NCBI GenBank assembly: GCA_001247695.2
Contig: LGRX02027104.1
Span: 1-54,761, forward strand
Length of the DNA stretch: 54,761 nt
From: Cymbomonas tetramitiformis
Lineage: Eukaryota; Chlorophyta; Pyramimonadophyceae; Pyramimonadales; Pyramimonadaceae
Reading direction: 5' to 3'
Each line of letters starts with the position of its first letter. Positions within the stretch are counted from its first letter, which is position 1. A program made the position numbers and the translations under genes. The notes beneath the pieces are model-generated. The model was not told the origin of the DNA, did not search any database, and worked only from the letters and a program-made list of their open reading frames with translations. Shown in pieces: positions 1 through 10,772 of the stretch.

Positions 1-385
1 CGCGGTTGTTGCCCATGATGGGGGGTCTGTGACGGGGAACTCGTCGTCCCCTCCGACCCTCGATCCTCGCTTGTGTATAAGCGGGACCGTCATCAAGAGG
101 TAGCGACGGCTCATCGAAGGGGGTGCTTCCTGCGAGAGGGTGGCTGGACAAGCCATCCCTCGGCGGCGATGGGGCACCAGCTGAGCGGTAGGTGCGTCGC
201 AAGCGGGTCCCAGAGGTGAAGGCCACACTCTTGGGGTGGGGACGTTGGCCCCAAGGGTCTCTGCGTCCTCGGGCGCGCCGGGGTTCCACTGGTTCTGACC
301 GCTTCTCCAGGGCGGAGAGGGTCTGATCATCAGGGCAAGACCTCACTTCCTCGAAGGGCAGGGTCTGGGGCTGGCCGCCGGCCAG
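1..385 (-). CDS. Open frame downstream of the Gag stop (start of a Gag-Pol extension, partial)
   Basis: After the Gag stop (TGA, complement of 386-388) the same reading frame stays open for about 128 codons to the window edge. The next codon is CTG. The encoded stretch is Arg/Pro/Ser-rich, without a protease or reverse-transcriptase motif. Its position directly 3' of Gag on the same strand fits the start of a Gag-Pol or Pro region reached by stop-codon readthrough. The simpler alternative is that the TGA is a mutation or that this is chance-open GC-rich sequence. Pol itself would lie outside the window to the left. Confidence 0.35.
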   Translation of the reverse strand, partial: MAGGQPQTLPFEEVRSCPDDQTLSALEKRSEPVEPRRARGRRDPWGQRPHPKSVAFTSGTRLRRTYRSAGAPSPPRDGLSSHPLAGSTPFDEPSLPLDDGPAYTQARIEGRRGRRVPRHRPPIMGNNR

Positions 386-3297
386 TCATTCATCGCTCTC
401 CACCGGGGGGAGGCCGTCACCCTCCACAAGCTCGATGCCCGCAAGGGCCGCCAGGGTCTGGTAGCTCTGCTCGTCCTCACAGGTAGCAAGAGCCAAGACC
501 TCTTCGGAGAACTCCTCTGGGACGCCATCCACCGAGGAGATGTCCTCCTGCTGCTCGATGGCCCAAACGACGGCGGCTACAAACCCAGGGGAGTTCGCCA
601 GTCGAGCGGGTGCATTGGCCCTCCACTCCTTGAGTTTAGCCTCGTCCGTACAGTTACGGACGATGTGCTCCGCAGAGCCGCAAGCGAAGCACCGGCGGAC
701 TTTCGGAGCGTCAGGGCGGGAGAGGCCAGGTGGTGGTGGCAAAGGAGTCACTGCCGCGGCGACGGTGGTGGCAGGCCCGTTCTCCAGCATGGCAAGAGCT
801 GGGCGGCTCGAAGAGGGGGTACGCCTGTAGAAGGGGGTGCGAGGTGGTGGGTTAGCGAAGGAAACAGCACGGGGAGGACGGTCTTGAGAGCGCCTCTGAG
901 CCGCCTCCGTGTCAATGTCACTCTCCACCTCCTCAGCAACTTCCAGAATCTTCAACAAGGCGTTGTGGGTGCCTGGGATGTCGTCAGCGACGGCCTTCCT
1001 CTCCCACTCTTCTGGTTTGGAGACATCCAAGTGGATGGCTCTCAGGCGCCGCATCACCTTGGGTGCATATTTCAGCCCCCGGCGGTACGTTGAGAGCATC
1101 GACAAGTTGGTCATCTCCACGCAATTTGGGACTCTGCCGGCCAAGAAGTTGACGGAGGCCATGCGGGTCTCCAGTCGCGAGAAATACTCTGCCGCGGTCT
1201 CGTTCACCGCCTGCTTCAGGGCAATGGCCTCGCCGTGTGCGTTCTCCAGGTAGGCCTGCGTCAGAGAGCACACCGCCAGATCGCTGAAGAACACGTCCAG
1301 CTCCCCGTAGCGTTGGTGCCAAGCTTGCTCGGACCCAAAGGTCCCCGCCGCGCGCTCCAAGAACTTTCTCTGCTGGTCTTGAAGAGTGTACTTCTTGAAG
1401 CTCCAAAGAAGGCTTGACACACTCGCCTGGTACTCTGATACTGATGGCGTACAACTGGGAGTGGTCAGTGCTTCGATCACGATGGCCTCCTGGAATACCT
1501 TCCGCACCATGTGGGAGTAGTGCTCCAACTGCGTCAGGAGGCCCTCCTTGTCGGCCGATTTTGTGTCGGACGCGGAGCGGGGGAACCGGGTGACGCTCTT
1601 GACCAGCTTTAGCACCATCTCTTTGGTCTTGTGTTCCAGGCGGACCTCGTCTGGAGATGCTCGCAGGTTAGTGCCCTGCGGCAGACGGACGATGCCTGGA
1701 ACAAAGGGGGTGGCGCTGGGAGAGAGCACGGGGTTCGCAGCGGCGGCAGAGTGAACGGGGTTCGCGGCAGCGGCAGAGTGAACGGGGTTTGCGGCGGCGG
1801 AATGGGGAAAACGGGCAGGAGGTGGTGGTCCCGGGGCATGCGCGGGCGGAGGCGCAGGCGTGGGATTTGTGGGGACTGCGGTCGGAGTGGGCGGTAATGT
1901 AGGGGCTGATGGTGGTGCGGGGAGTGGGAGAGGTGTATGGAAGGGCAGGGGTGTGGATGGTTGTGCGGCCACCACGCTCATGCTCCGGTACCAATCGGAG
2001 TTGCTGACCTCTGACCACGCGGCGAGCCCGTCCTGATCGAAGTTCTGCATCTCCGACTCCCGCGCAGCAGCAGGGATCCACTCCCATACTGGCTGCCCCA
2101 TGCTGGTAGACCGCACATTGGCCGCGGCTGGGTCCCCCATTGCCATATCCATGACCTCGCGGTCGACCATAAGGACCCAGGTCTCCACACGAGGGTTGGT
2201 AAGGGGTAGGGGTGCGTGGTGTAGCCGGCCCCCCATGCGCGCATATGCAGTCAGCGGCGCTCCCAGCAGGTGCATGATCCTGAACAAGATGGCGTCGCCC
2301 TGCACCCCAGCCCGGCGGCGTTCGTCCCATGGTAGGGAGACGGTTGCCGCGCCTCGCACCCCAGCTGACTGGTGCACCCACAATGACCCACCATCGTGGG
2401 TGACGAAGAGGGCTCTGACCTCCGGGTACTGAGGATAGGAGGGCTCTGGTGCGGGATCGTCAGGGGGATCCTGAGGTGGATCACTAGGGGGGCCTGGTGG
2501 CGAGTCGCTTGGACTGGAGTCTCTGGGCTCTGAGTCGGGATTGCCACCGCCGTGCACCACCGTCTCCATCGACTGCCGCCGGCGGGCCACCATCATGTTA
2601 TGGGGATTTGGCCGGCCCTGAGTGGGAGGTTCGGCGGGAGCGGTCTCAGCGGCGGTCTGAGGCACTGGAGGGGTTACGCTGGCGACGGCGTCTGCCTCGT
2701 GTAGATGGTCCGCCGTCAGGCCCTGTGCGCTGCCCTGAGGGTCGCCTGGTGGGGAGGCTCCTGCCGATGTCGTCGCACCAGGCAGCGCGAGTCCTCTCGA
2801 GAGCACCGCCGAGATGTCCAGGGCCTGTACTGCCGCTAGGACTTCTCTGCGAATGTGTTCACTTCGGCTGCTCGCGTCCGAGTCAGAGCCGGACCTGTGG
2901 GCGGCCCTCCGCCTGCGCTCAGCCCGTGCCTGCGTGCTTCGGCTGCCTCTGGTCCCCGTGCTGGTGCGGCTGATGTCCGTACCGGAGTCGGGGTCAGAGT
3001 GATCAGGTGCGTGACTTGGGCCTGGAAGATGCTTGCCATGTGTCGCAGGGCCCGAAGATGCCCTTCGGGAACGCCGACGCCGGCGAGTCTCTGAGGTTGT
3101 CGCCACCGCGGGAAGGTGACGCACCAAGAGCTGGGTACCGCCCAAGACGTTCTGCTGAACCCTGCTGTCAAGGGGTACCTGCAGAGGGTCCGGCAGGGCC
3201 GCGGCGCCGATGCTGATGAAGTGCTGCAGCGATGAGGGATCCGCGCCTGAGTCATGAAGCACGGAGGTGGCTGGCGCCAGCTGATGGGGCTGCTGTG

Positions 3298-3329
<32 letters not shown>

Positions 3330-3780
3330 TGCTGTAACTGCTGCTGCATCGGTTCCAGTGGCTGCTGCTGAAGCCACTGCTGTTGCTGCTGCTGGTACGC
3401 GAGCCACTGCTGCTGCTGCTGTAGCTGTTGTTGGAACGGTGTGGGATATGCGCCCACGGGGTGATGGGTTCCCAGTGTGAACGGCACCGGTGATACTCCC
3501 CCAGCGAGGGGCGCTGATTGAGGCAATACCCAATTGACGCCGTTCCATACAGCCTGTGCGGGGGTGCCATCCGGCATAGTATAAGGGCGGGGCACCGCTG
3601 TGTAGGGCATGGTGGGCGGGGCACCGCTGTGTAGGGCATGGTGGTGCCTGGATGTGGAATGGGGTGAGCGGAAGCGTAAGCGGCGGGCGATGGGAAGGTG
3701 AGGGGCGAGAACAATGGGGGGCGTAACGGCTCTGCACTGACCCCCATGCTGGGAAAGGACTCTGATATATGTTGCGACAT
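386..3780 (-). CDS. gag: Gag polyprotein of an LTR retrotransposon, N-terminus frameshifted by a 29-bp duplication
   Basis: Structural (nucleocapsid/capsid-like) protein of an LTR retrotransposon. The main frame runs without stops to the TGA at 386-388. In it one sees a polyQ block (residues ~135-185 of the 1147-residue open frame), an Arg/Ser-rich and then a Pro/Ser-rich acidic linker, a helical capsid-like region (~780-980), and a canonical zinc knuckle CFACGSAEHIVRNC (CX2CX4HX4C, from residue ~1047), then an acidic tail of ~85 residues. The open frame begins at a GTG (3829), and its first ATG is at 3610. In a neighbouring frame an ATG at 3780 begins MSQHISESFPSMG, which reads like a natural start. 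That frame joins the main one if one unit of the 29-bp tandem duplication at 3585-3642 is ignored. So I take 3780 as the ancestral start and this copy as frameshifted. Clade (Ty1/copia or Ty3) cannot be told without Pol. Confidence 0.75.
3290..3440. repeat. CTG/CAG trinucleotide repeat inside gag
   Basis: Interrupted CTG runs on the plus strand encode the Gag polyQ block on the minus strand. The interruptions (TTG, AAG, GTA) are codon-sized, so the reading frame is kept. Confidence 0.9.
3585..3642. repeat. 29-bp tandem duplication that shifts the gag frame
   Basis: Two identical 29-bp units, 3585-3613 and 3614-3642, lie head to tail. Because 29 is not a multiple of 3, the same DNA is read as MPYTAVPRP in one frame and HHALHSGAPP in another, and the N-terminal Gag frame no longer joins the main frame. 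Confidence 0.85.
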
Positions 3781-3829
3781 ACTGGCTGCTGAGCTGATCA
3801 GATCGCACACTGGGTGTGGCAAAAGCCAC

Positions 3830-4985
3830 AGGTGAGCAGAAGGTAGGAAGTGCTCGCCTTTTGTTTATTCAGTGTCGCTTTCGTGAAGGGGAGAAGGAGG
3901 AGGAGAAGGTGTAGGGCTGACTTCTGGAGACGGTGGAGCGTCGGCCAAGGTTTCACCAGGAAGCACCGGTATTGCTGGGTGGTAAGGGTCCGGGTAGTTG
4001 AAGACAAAAACCGTGAACCCCTGGTAGTACCACTCACGGTAGTGGCGCGCTGGTGGGATAGCCAGGGTGTATGCTGTCCAGGCGCTCAGTTGTCTTCCAC
4101 CTCGTCGTCTGAAGAGGAGGGTGAAGGTGGGAGGGGGCCCTCTGGAGAGTTATCGAAGGCTCCTGCTGGTGGGAAGGTGGAGTCTGGTTGAAATAACCAC
4201 TTGAGGGGTCCCTGTTTCCACCACTCTCTTCTGTGCTTTTGTGGGGAAACTGCCATACACTGGCGTACTCAAAATTTCGCCAGGGCTCCGCGACACAGAT
4301 TTCAAGTGCCTAAGTATGCAGGCAGAGGTCAAGAAACTGCAACCAGAAAGCTCAGCAAGGTCCCAGAAGGTAACCGGACTTCGTACACTCCAGAAATATT
4401 CCAGCCAGAGAGTAAACCAGAGGTGTCCAGAAACTGTCCAGGAACTGTCCAGAAACCACTAAAAGCGCTGTTTTGAGTGGCTTTCCCAACTGCTGGTGGC
4501 CGTGAGGGCGGTATTGAGGGGTTCTAGGCTGTCCTATGGGGTCTGGGGAAGGAGTTTTTGGTGGTGGGGGCTACTGTGGAAGGTTTTGGGGTAGGCTGAA
4601 AACGGGCTAAAACGGCTATTTTGGGCTGTTTTTCGCCTTTTTAAGGCTCTAGAAAGTGAGTTATGAGGTTTTCCTGGCTACTATAAACCGGGGAAACCCT
4701 TTAGGGTGCTCCCTGACGGTTGTTTGTAGCCTGGGGCAGACTTGGAGTTTAAGATCGGAAAACGAATGTTGACTTTTCTGAGCCTGGTTGGGCCCCCACT
4801 GTTAAGGGAACGTTATACTGATGTTTTGTGACTTTTGGGAGCAGTATATGGATTCCTTCTTTGAAAAAAAATGGCTTTTCTGACGTAAAAGTAGCGCAAA
4901 GTTTCCCAAAAGTACGAGTCTCCCCCCGCAGTATAACGGAAGTTACGGTAACGCCGTGGTTGAACGCGCGGAGGTGTTCAAGTAA
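3830..4985 (-). other. Untranslated leader between gag and primer-binding site
   Basis: About 1.15 kb (on the element's strand) separates Gag from the candidate primer-binding site. I see no coding potential: the short ORFs are unrelated to one another. It is a candidate location for packaging and dimerisation signals, but no specific structure could be assigned by eye. Confidence 0.4.
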
Positions 4986-5000
4986 CGCTCATTGATACCA
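4986..5000 (-). other. Candidate primer-binding site (initiator tRNA-Met 3' end type)
   Basis: On the minus strand the sequence is TGGTATCAATGAGCG, directly after ...GGCACAAT. The first eight bases equal the complement of a plant-type initiator tRNA-Met 3' end (TGGTATCAGAGC). After that a two-base difference is needed to keep the match. Position (just inside a CA-ending LTR candidate, upstream of gag) supports the call. Confidence 0.45.
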
Positions 5001-5002
5001 AT

Positions 5003-5670
5003 TGTGCCTGCGGCACTACGACAAATGCTCGGAAATATGTTTTTGATTGAACGTGCAAAGGTACACAATTCGGATTTTATAATATACTGGATCAGGGCCA
5101 GATTGAGGTACAAACGATAATTCGGTTCCGAGTTCTGAAGGCTAAACACTTCTCAAGTGCTCTACTTATTCACTCGTCACTCAGGTTGCAGGGTCAACCA
5201 CTCGAGAGCCGATGTCACACTTCGGCTCAACGTTCAGTTCCCGATCCGATCTCATTTCTAATTCCGATTCGTCATTCTCGATTCAGATGTTATGCCGACA
5301 GGCTGACACGATGACTGCCCCACAGTACTGTCATACTACTGTACTGTCATACTGTCATACTGTCATAGCGTCATACTGTCATACTGTCATAATATTCTGA
5401 TATTCGATTTCGTCTTTTCAACCCCGATGCGAATCTGACCATTCTTCGAGGGTCTGACTGAGTTCCACGATGACACCCCCCACAGTACTGTCATACTACT
5501 ATAGTGTCATACTGTCATACTGTCATACTGTCATACCCCGGACATCTGGTATTCATTCTCATCGTGATTTCAAGCCCAATTTCACTGTCATCGTGCCAAT
5601 CCCAGATTACCCCCGATGACACACATACGGACGCATAGGCATATCGGCTCACGCTGTGCCTCCGGGCACA
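5003..5670 (-). mobile_element. Candidate 5' LTR of the gag-bearing retrotransposon
   Basis: The element-side end is clear: on the minus strand the LTR would end in GCCGCAGGCACA just before the primer-binding site. The far boundary is a guess; CCGGGCACA at ~5670 is one candidate. No second LTR lies in the window, so neither boundary nor age can be confirmed. Confidence 0.3.
5305..5540. repeat. Duplicated block with 8-bp TCATACTG tandem repeats
   Basis: Two arrays of TGTCATAC-type octamers (5324-5394 and 5488-5538) each follow the same lead-in (ccacagtactgtcatact). A block of about 150 bp has therefore been duplicated and its microsatellite varied. It lies inside the candidate LTR. Confidence 0.8.
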
Positions 5671-7140
5671 CTGGATCTAGCGCTCCCTCCCATCCGACCG
5701 GAGCTTTTTGCTGCTTCCGCCGCAGTTGGAGCTGCGAGAAGGCACGCCAGGGCCATGGCGACGACGGTGCCTGTTCTGTTCAGACTTTTGAGGGACAGCA
5801 GGGACCGCAGTACATCTGCAGACCCAAAAAATATCCTCAGTTACACGAAAGCACTTCAATAAAAATCAACAGTTCTATTCTGAAATCTACGTGGTTGATC
5901 CTGATTTCTCGCATTCTTCTGATATATGGTTCTAGGTCAGGTTCCAACTGCAAGCCTCTCAAAGGAACATGCAAATTAGGAACCTTTCAAGCCAAAGACG
6001 AGGACAGGTAAACGTGACTATTTTAGGAGAAGCAACATGTTATGAATAATACCAGTGACGTTTATGAGGAATCACTGACGGCTGCAAAAACTTTGAAGAA
6101 AATGATAGACAAGTGTACACATCAGGGCAGACACAAGAGCTCGAGAAGGACGAGTATATCTACTGGTGAACGGAAAGCGAATTCCCCGAAAACTAGGAGC
6201 TAGTGTGCTCAAAGCGAAAGAAGAAGCGATGGATGCATACCCAGGATGTGCTTGAAGGGAGACTTGTTGTTTTCGGAGGCGGGGACGAAGCTCGTAAAAG
6301 CACCGTTCGACTGGTGCTTGGTAACGAGGTGTCTCCTTTTAGCCACTTCGGAGTAATCTACACCACTCTTATCATCCCTTACGTCGCTGCCTGAGCACAC
6401 GGAAATTATGCGTTTCTGGGAAGAGCGTGGCGGTTTCACAGAACGTTGCAGCGCACGTGTAGCAGAAACTCGTACAGCACGGAGTGCACTTGTTCGTTGT
6501 GAGTGCGCGCTATCTCTAACATTAGTCTACTCAACTAGTGACACAGCTCAGTCACAGTGCGAAGGTATATTTGTCCGACCGTCTTAACTCCCATGCTGTT
6601 ATGGCATTTTGGGGCTTATTACATAGGGTTATCGCACAGAGTCTACACCACATTCGGATACCTTTTAATCAAATAACTATATTAGACGGATAAACAGTAT
6701 CTGCGTGAGGAAAGGTGGGGTTTCACGGGTGAGGTTGACCAAGTGAACTCAAATTTTTGAACTTGCTACTTCTCAACTGTGTCACGTCGCAAATTTGAAG
6801 TATTTCATAATCGATATGGATATAAATGTTGAACCACATCATAGGCCACGATCGATGACATGACGTATCGCCCGTCTGCGTGACTGCGTCCATCGCACGA
6901 ACACCCATCGCACGGTTTATACGCACATACCACGACCGATCCTATCCGATACAGTGTGTGTAAATGTTTATTGTCGACTGTGCCACAAAAAACTTGGCCC
7001 CTTGCACAGTTAGCCTCTTCGAGTCATATCTCCTGGCATCGCGCCAGTCATTCTGGGGCTCTCGCGTGAACCCTGGGGCCTCCAGAAGCGGGCTTGGTGA
7101 CATTCCTATGTAATCGGGTATACAATTCTACCGATTTATA
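5671..7140. other. No supportable gene
   Basis: About 1.5 kb of mixed composition with only short ORFs on either strand. Nothing recognisable. Confidence 0.5.
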
Positions 7141-7205
7141 CCGACTTAAGCAAACTTAAGCAAACTTAAGAAAACTTAAGAAAACTTAAGCAAACTTAAG
7201 CAAAA
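7141..7205. repeat. 10-bp tandem repeat (cttaagcaaa)
   Basis: Six near-identical decamers; two carry cttaagaaaa instead of cttaagcaaa. The TAA stop of the minus-strand ORF is supplied by this array, so the C-terminus of that protein may have been set by repeat invasion. Confidence 0.9.
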
Positions 7206-7875
7206 ACCTTGTTCTAGTGTTATAGGCAGGCAGGGCAAAGGAAAACTGTGCTAAAAAATATACCTTCTTTGTCTTCTTGTTGTACTGCTTACGCATGGAA
7301 GACATGGCGGACAGGCGTCCCCAGATCCGCGTCACGTTCACACCCTCGAACTCCGGGGCACTCTGGATGGCGTCGATAACCACAGACAACTTCTTCTTGT
7401 CCTGACGGGGGTCGTCGAAAGGGTGCATAGACCCCTTGATGTCAACATTCAGGTGTTGCCTAACAGCAGCGCGGATGATGCCGTTCTGCATGAGCGTGAA
7501 GGGCTGGTACGGCGTTTTCGGTCTGGTCCTCTTGGGGGCCGCGAGGGCCGTGCGGGACTGTACACCTCCTCGTCGCGGGACAATGGCCTCGCCCGTAGGT
7601 TCGGGAGAGGGTTGCGGTGCCGGAGCCAGATACACCTGCAAATTGGCATCACTAGTGAGTATCTCGGCCATAACCATGTCGGAGGACATGATATGGGTCG
7701 CCTGGTCCATAAAGAGCCTATCCATCGAGTCACCGCCAAAATGTCTACGAACCAGAGAGGCCAACATCTCAGCAGTGATGTTTGCAGGAATCACAAGGCT
7801 GGTGTCTGACTCAGTTGCATTCCCAAAGGAACATACGGGTGTAACAGTCAAAGTTTTAAAGCGGGGTGCCGCCAT
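7186..7875 (-). CDS. Hypothetical protein, 229 aa, divergent from the Mutator-like transposase
   Basis: The first ATG is at 7875 (MAAPRFKTLTVTP); four open codons precede it. The frame runs 229 residues to a TAA within the decamer repeats. The N-terminal ~90 residues look globular (PANITAEMLASLVRRHFGG), followed by a Pro/Arg-rich linker. The C-terminal half has basic and aromatic residues (PFTLMQNGIIRAAVRQHL; MSSMRKQYNKKTKKVYF). I do not recognise a family. It is transcribed divergently from the transposase remnant, with about 350 bp between them, so it may be a second gene of the same transposon or a DNA-binding accessory protein. That is inference from position only. Confidence 0.45.
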   Translation of the reverse strand: MAAPRFKTLTVTPVCSFGNATESDTSLVIPANITAEMLASLVRRHFGGDSMDRLFMDQATHIMSSDMVMAEILTSDANLQVYLAPAPQPSPEPTGEAIVPRRGGVQSRTALAAPKRTRPKTPYQPFTLMQNGIIRAAVRQHLNVDIKGSMHPFDDPRQDKKKLSVVIDAIQSAPEFEGVNVTRIWGRLSAMSSMRKQYNKKTKKVYFLAQFSFALPAYNTRTRFLLKFA

Positions 7876-8219
7876 GACGATTCTCAAAGTGATGCCTTGC
7901 CTGATGCTGTCGAGTTCAAATACGGGAGGATGGGGATATCTGACCTGGACTGCCGTATCTTCCGTACTCCAGCTAGCATGTCCGATACTCCTGCTGTGAC
8001 CAATAACATTACTAGAAGAGATTTTCCGCCAAAAGATCTATCTATCTGAAGCGTATCCGCGATATTTCCAACTACAGCAAGAGTGCAGGTAGGTCCAACA
8101 ATGCAAGAGATGCTTGCTTGCTCGCTTCAACTCGTAACTCCTTGGAATGCTGGTTGATTGTTGGAGGTCGGTTGATGGCTGGGGGCCGCGTAGCGTTGAA
8201 TAAAGTCTAAACGTGTCAC

Positions 8220-9838
8220 GATGCCGCAATTCAAGGTTCCTGGTCGCACTGGTGCATACGAGATAAACACCTTGCACGTTCTTGGTGTCTGGGCAACACG
8301 CTGGCTTGGCTCCTGCAAAAGTGGAGAAGTTGATGACCACTATGGGCATCGACTACACTCTGCACAAGACCGCCCACGGAAATCGGCAAAAAGAAGTGGG
8401 TGCTATGGCTGAGACTCTTGCCCAAGAGTCATGTGAGATGACCTTCGAGAATGAGGTGGCCGCCACTCTTGAACGTGAGACCACCACAGAGATATTGAAC
8501 GGCCAGACCTACGTTAACCTGGGTGCTACTAACAACTGAGGAATATGCATGGCCTACTCGTGGATCTGGTCATGCATATGCCTCTTTCTGTGGCGGTTTC
8601 ATCTTGATGGGAGCTATCCAAAAGATGTCCATGTCCGCGTGCATATTTTCAATGATGTGTTCCACCTGCGAGAAGGCCGAGAAGAAAGCTATGGAAGAGA
8701 GCAAGGCCCATGTGTACCCTGTTCATGACTGCTTCCACGGTTGCCGTGGCATCATGGCTGGCTGACAGTGACTCCTCGTGGCGGGGGTCCTCTAAGGCTA
8801 TGGAGCCGAAGGGAGCATTGTGCACCGCCCTCGGCTTGGGCAAGCACCGCATGAAGCGGGATATGCTCAAGGCCCTCATCGCCCGCGTCCGTTACTTCAC
8901 AGCCGACGAGGACAGTAACATGATAGCCGCGTTGAACGACGGCGCTCCCGCATGCCTGAGTGAGTGGCTTCGCCTCGCATGTGGACAAGTTGAGCGACCC
9001 CAACCACATGCAGAAGATCCAGTACAAGTTGTCGGAGGCCTTGAGGACTGCGGAGAAGTGGAAGGGGGGCACCCTCTCCAAGGCCGTCATCGACTTCTAC
9101 CTGAACCGCATGTACCGTTACGTCATCAAGTCTGTGGCTGCCAAGGAGGATCTGGAGTGGGCTTTCCCCGACGAGGAGAAGGTAGAGTGGTTACACGGGG
9201 CGGTCTTGAACGTCGTGGACCACGCCTTCAGCACGCACGAAAACTGTGGGAAGTACCGTGTGCCTTTACCCGACGGCACGTGGTACTCATGGCGTTGTGG
9301 AGTGGATGCGAACGAGCCCGACTACAAGCCGAACCTAACCCACGGCAAGTTCCTCGCCCCGGATGACCCTCCTGGCTACCATGAGAAGGTGAAGGCGGTC
9401 TTCGCGGGGAGGTCGGCCAAGAAGGAGGTGTTGCTGAAGCAGTTGCACAAGACCGACACGAATGCCAACGAGTCCCACAACTCCATGGTAGTGCGAGGCA
9501 CCCTTCCCGGCGACAAGGCTCAGCAGAATTGCCAATCTGGTGTTTTCTTTTGGGCTCACTGCCACGCCATCTTGATGAAGAACGAGGACATGAGCTACCG
9601 ACGTGAACTTTGTAAACGCCTTGGCCCCCTCGAGAGCATGTACACTTCGGATGAACGAGCTCAACGCCGGAAGGAGAAGGCGGCGGAGGCACGGGTGACA
9701 CACGCGGGGAAGAAGAAAGGCAGACTGGTACGAGACAACAAGAGTGCCCGCAACAACCCCTTGTCAGAGCGCCGGTTTGGATATGCCAGTCAGGCGGGCT
9801 TCGACCACGATAGCCGAGGGCATATGCTCGAGGAGTAG
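8220..9838 (+). pseudogene. Mutator-like transposase, frameshifted copy
   Basis: Pieces in successive frames line up with the order of the eukaryotic Mutator-like transposase domain as I know it. In order: GAYEINTLHVLGVW (frame 1, from ~8250); GQHAGLAPAKVEKLM (frame 2, ~8285-8330); EYAWPTRGSGHAYAS (frame 3, ~8541) followed by paired cysteines (CSTCEKAEKK) and HDC; WRGSSKAME (frame 1, ~8780); then a long open stretch from ~8960 (frame 2) containing HVDKLSDPNHMQK, an NANESHNS motif and a Lys/Arg-rich tail ending at TAG 9836-9838. Every frame change is a +1 step. It could be a decayed gene, assembly indels, or a gene with very short introns. Terminal inverted repeats were not found. Confidence 0.65.
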
Positions 9839-10545
9839 ATAGAATCTTGTAACTATCTGCTTCGCTTCCGTTCGTGGTTTGTATCGTGGACCTTTTTCGT
9901 GCAGCCAGCGAAGGTATTATAAAACTTTAAGTCTGTGTCGCCGTCGTGTGACCTAATTTCTCTTGCTGTCAGTTTTACGAGATATTGTGGTACAGGTAAT
10001 GCAGTATATATTGCACAAAGGCGGCAGTAGCCGCTCAAAACATGGAAGAGGTTTGTGAGCCACCAACGGTTGCAGTCATCAAGGTGAACTGCATTATTTA
10101 TGAGAGGAAGGGGTTTGATGTGTGCAAGTGTTGAACAGTAGTATGCGCGACCTTATTATATAAGCAGAGGCGCTCACTCGTAAAACGCCCGCAGACCGAG
10201 TTGGCTAAATTAGGTTTCCGTATTGGTGTGAAAAGTCATGACACCAACCCTGACCCTGTTGTTCAAAGACCTGAGAGGGCTCCTCCGCCCAAACGAACAG
10301 CGTTAGCTAATTGGATTATTCTTGCCGGAACAGTTTTGCCAAAGTTGAGGCATTTGCAAGGCCGCCCTGTGAACACGTCCTTTTCAAATGGACTCGCCAA
10401 GTTCGTGGTCGCAAAACGGTCCCTGATTTTGAAGTATATTGAATGTCGAGACTATGTCACGTATCCGCGCAAGAGCACCAACACCTTCCCGCATGACGAC
10501 GCGTTTTTGAATTGGCTGGAGTCCGACGATGGCTACTATCCCATA
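9839..10545. other. Unassigned region with a short open frame
   Basis: A TATA-like string (ttattatataagc) lies at ~10152. An open frame from ~10201 to 10566 (no ATG; ends ...DGYYPIVLVGGP) runs into the palindrome below. Its end (GGCTACTATCC then the GGTCCT hairpin motif) recurs in inverse orientation at 15340-15380, so it is probably a fragment of a dispersed repeat rather than a host gene. Confidence 0.4.
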
Positions 10546-10591
10546 GTCCTTGTGGGAGGACCATAATCGATTATGGTCCTCCCACAAGGAC
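10546..10591. repeat. 46-bp perfect palindrome
   Basis: The 23-bp arms 10546-10568 and 10569-10591 are exact reverse complements with no loop (centre ataatc|gattat). Each arm also contains its own small hairpin, ggtcct/aggacc with a 6-nt loop. A related single arm occurs at 15341-15362. Confidence 0.9.
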
Positions 10592-10772
10592 CAATGTTGC
10601 AAGAATTTAATTGGGCATTGGTTCGGATCTAGAAGGCGCGCCCAATGCTTTTTAGTATCAATGGGACAAATATTAATTACTTCGATGCTTGGTCCGGCCT
10701 GGATCCATCCAATATATCCATGGCGTTCGCATTTGCGACAAGCACCCTCAACTCTTTCAGATTGCATTTATT

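Noticed and set aside
10546..10591. Helitron 3' hairpin
   Set aside because: No CTRR end or A|T insertion context beside the hairpin and no Rep/helicase ORF near.
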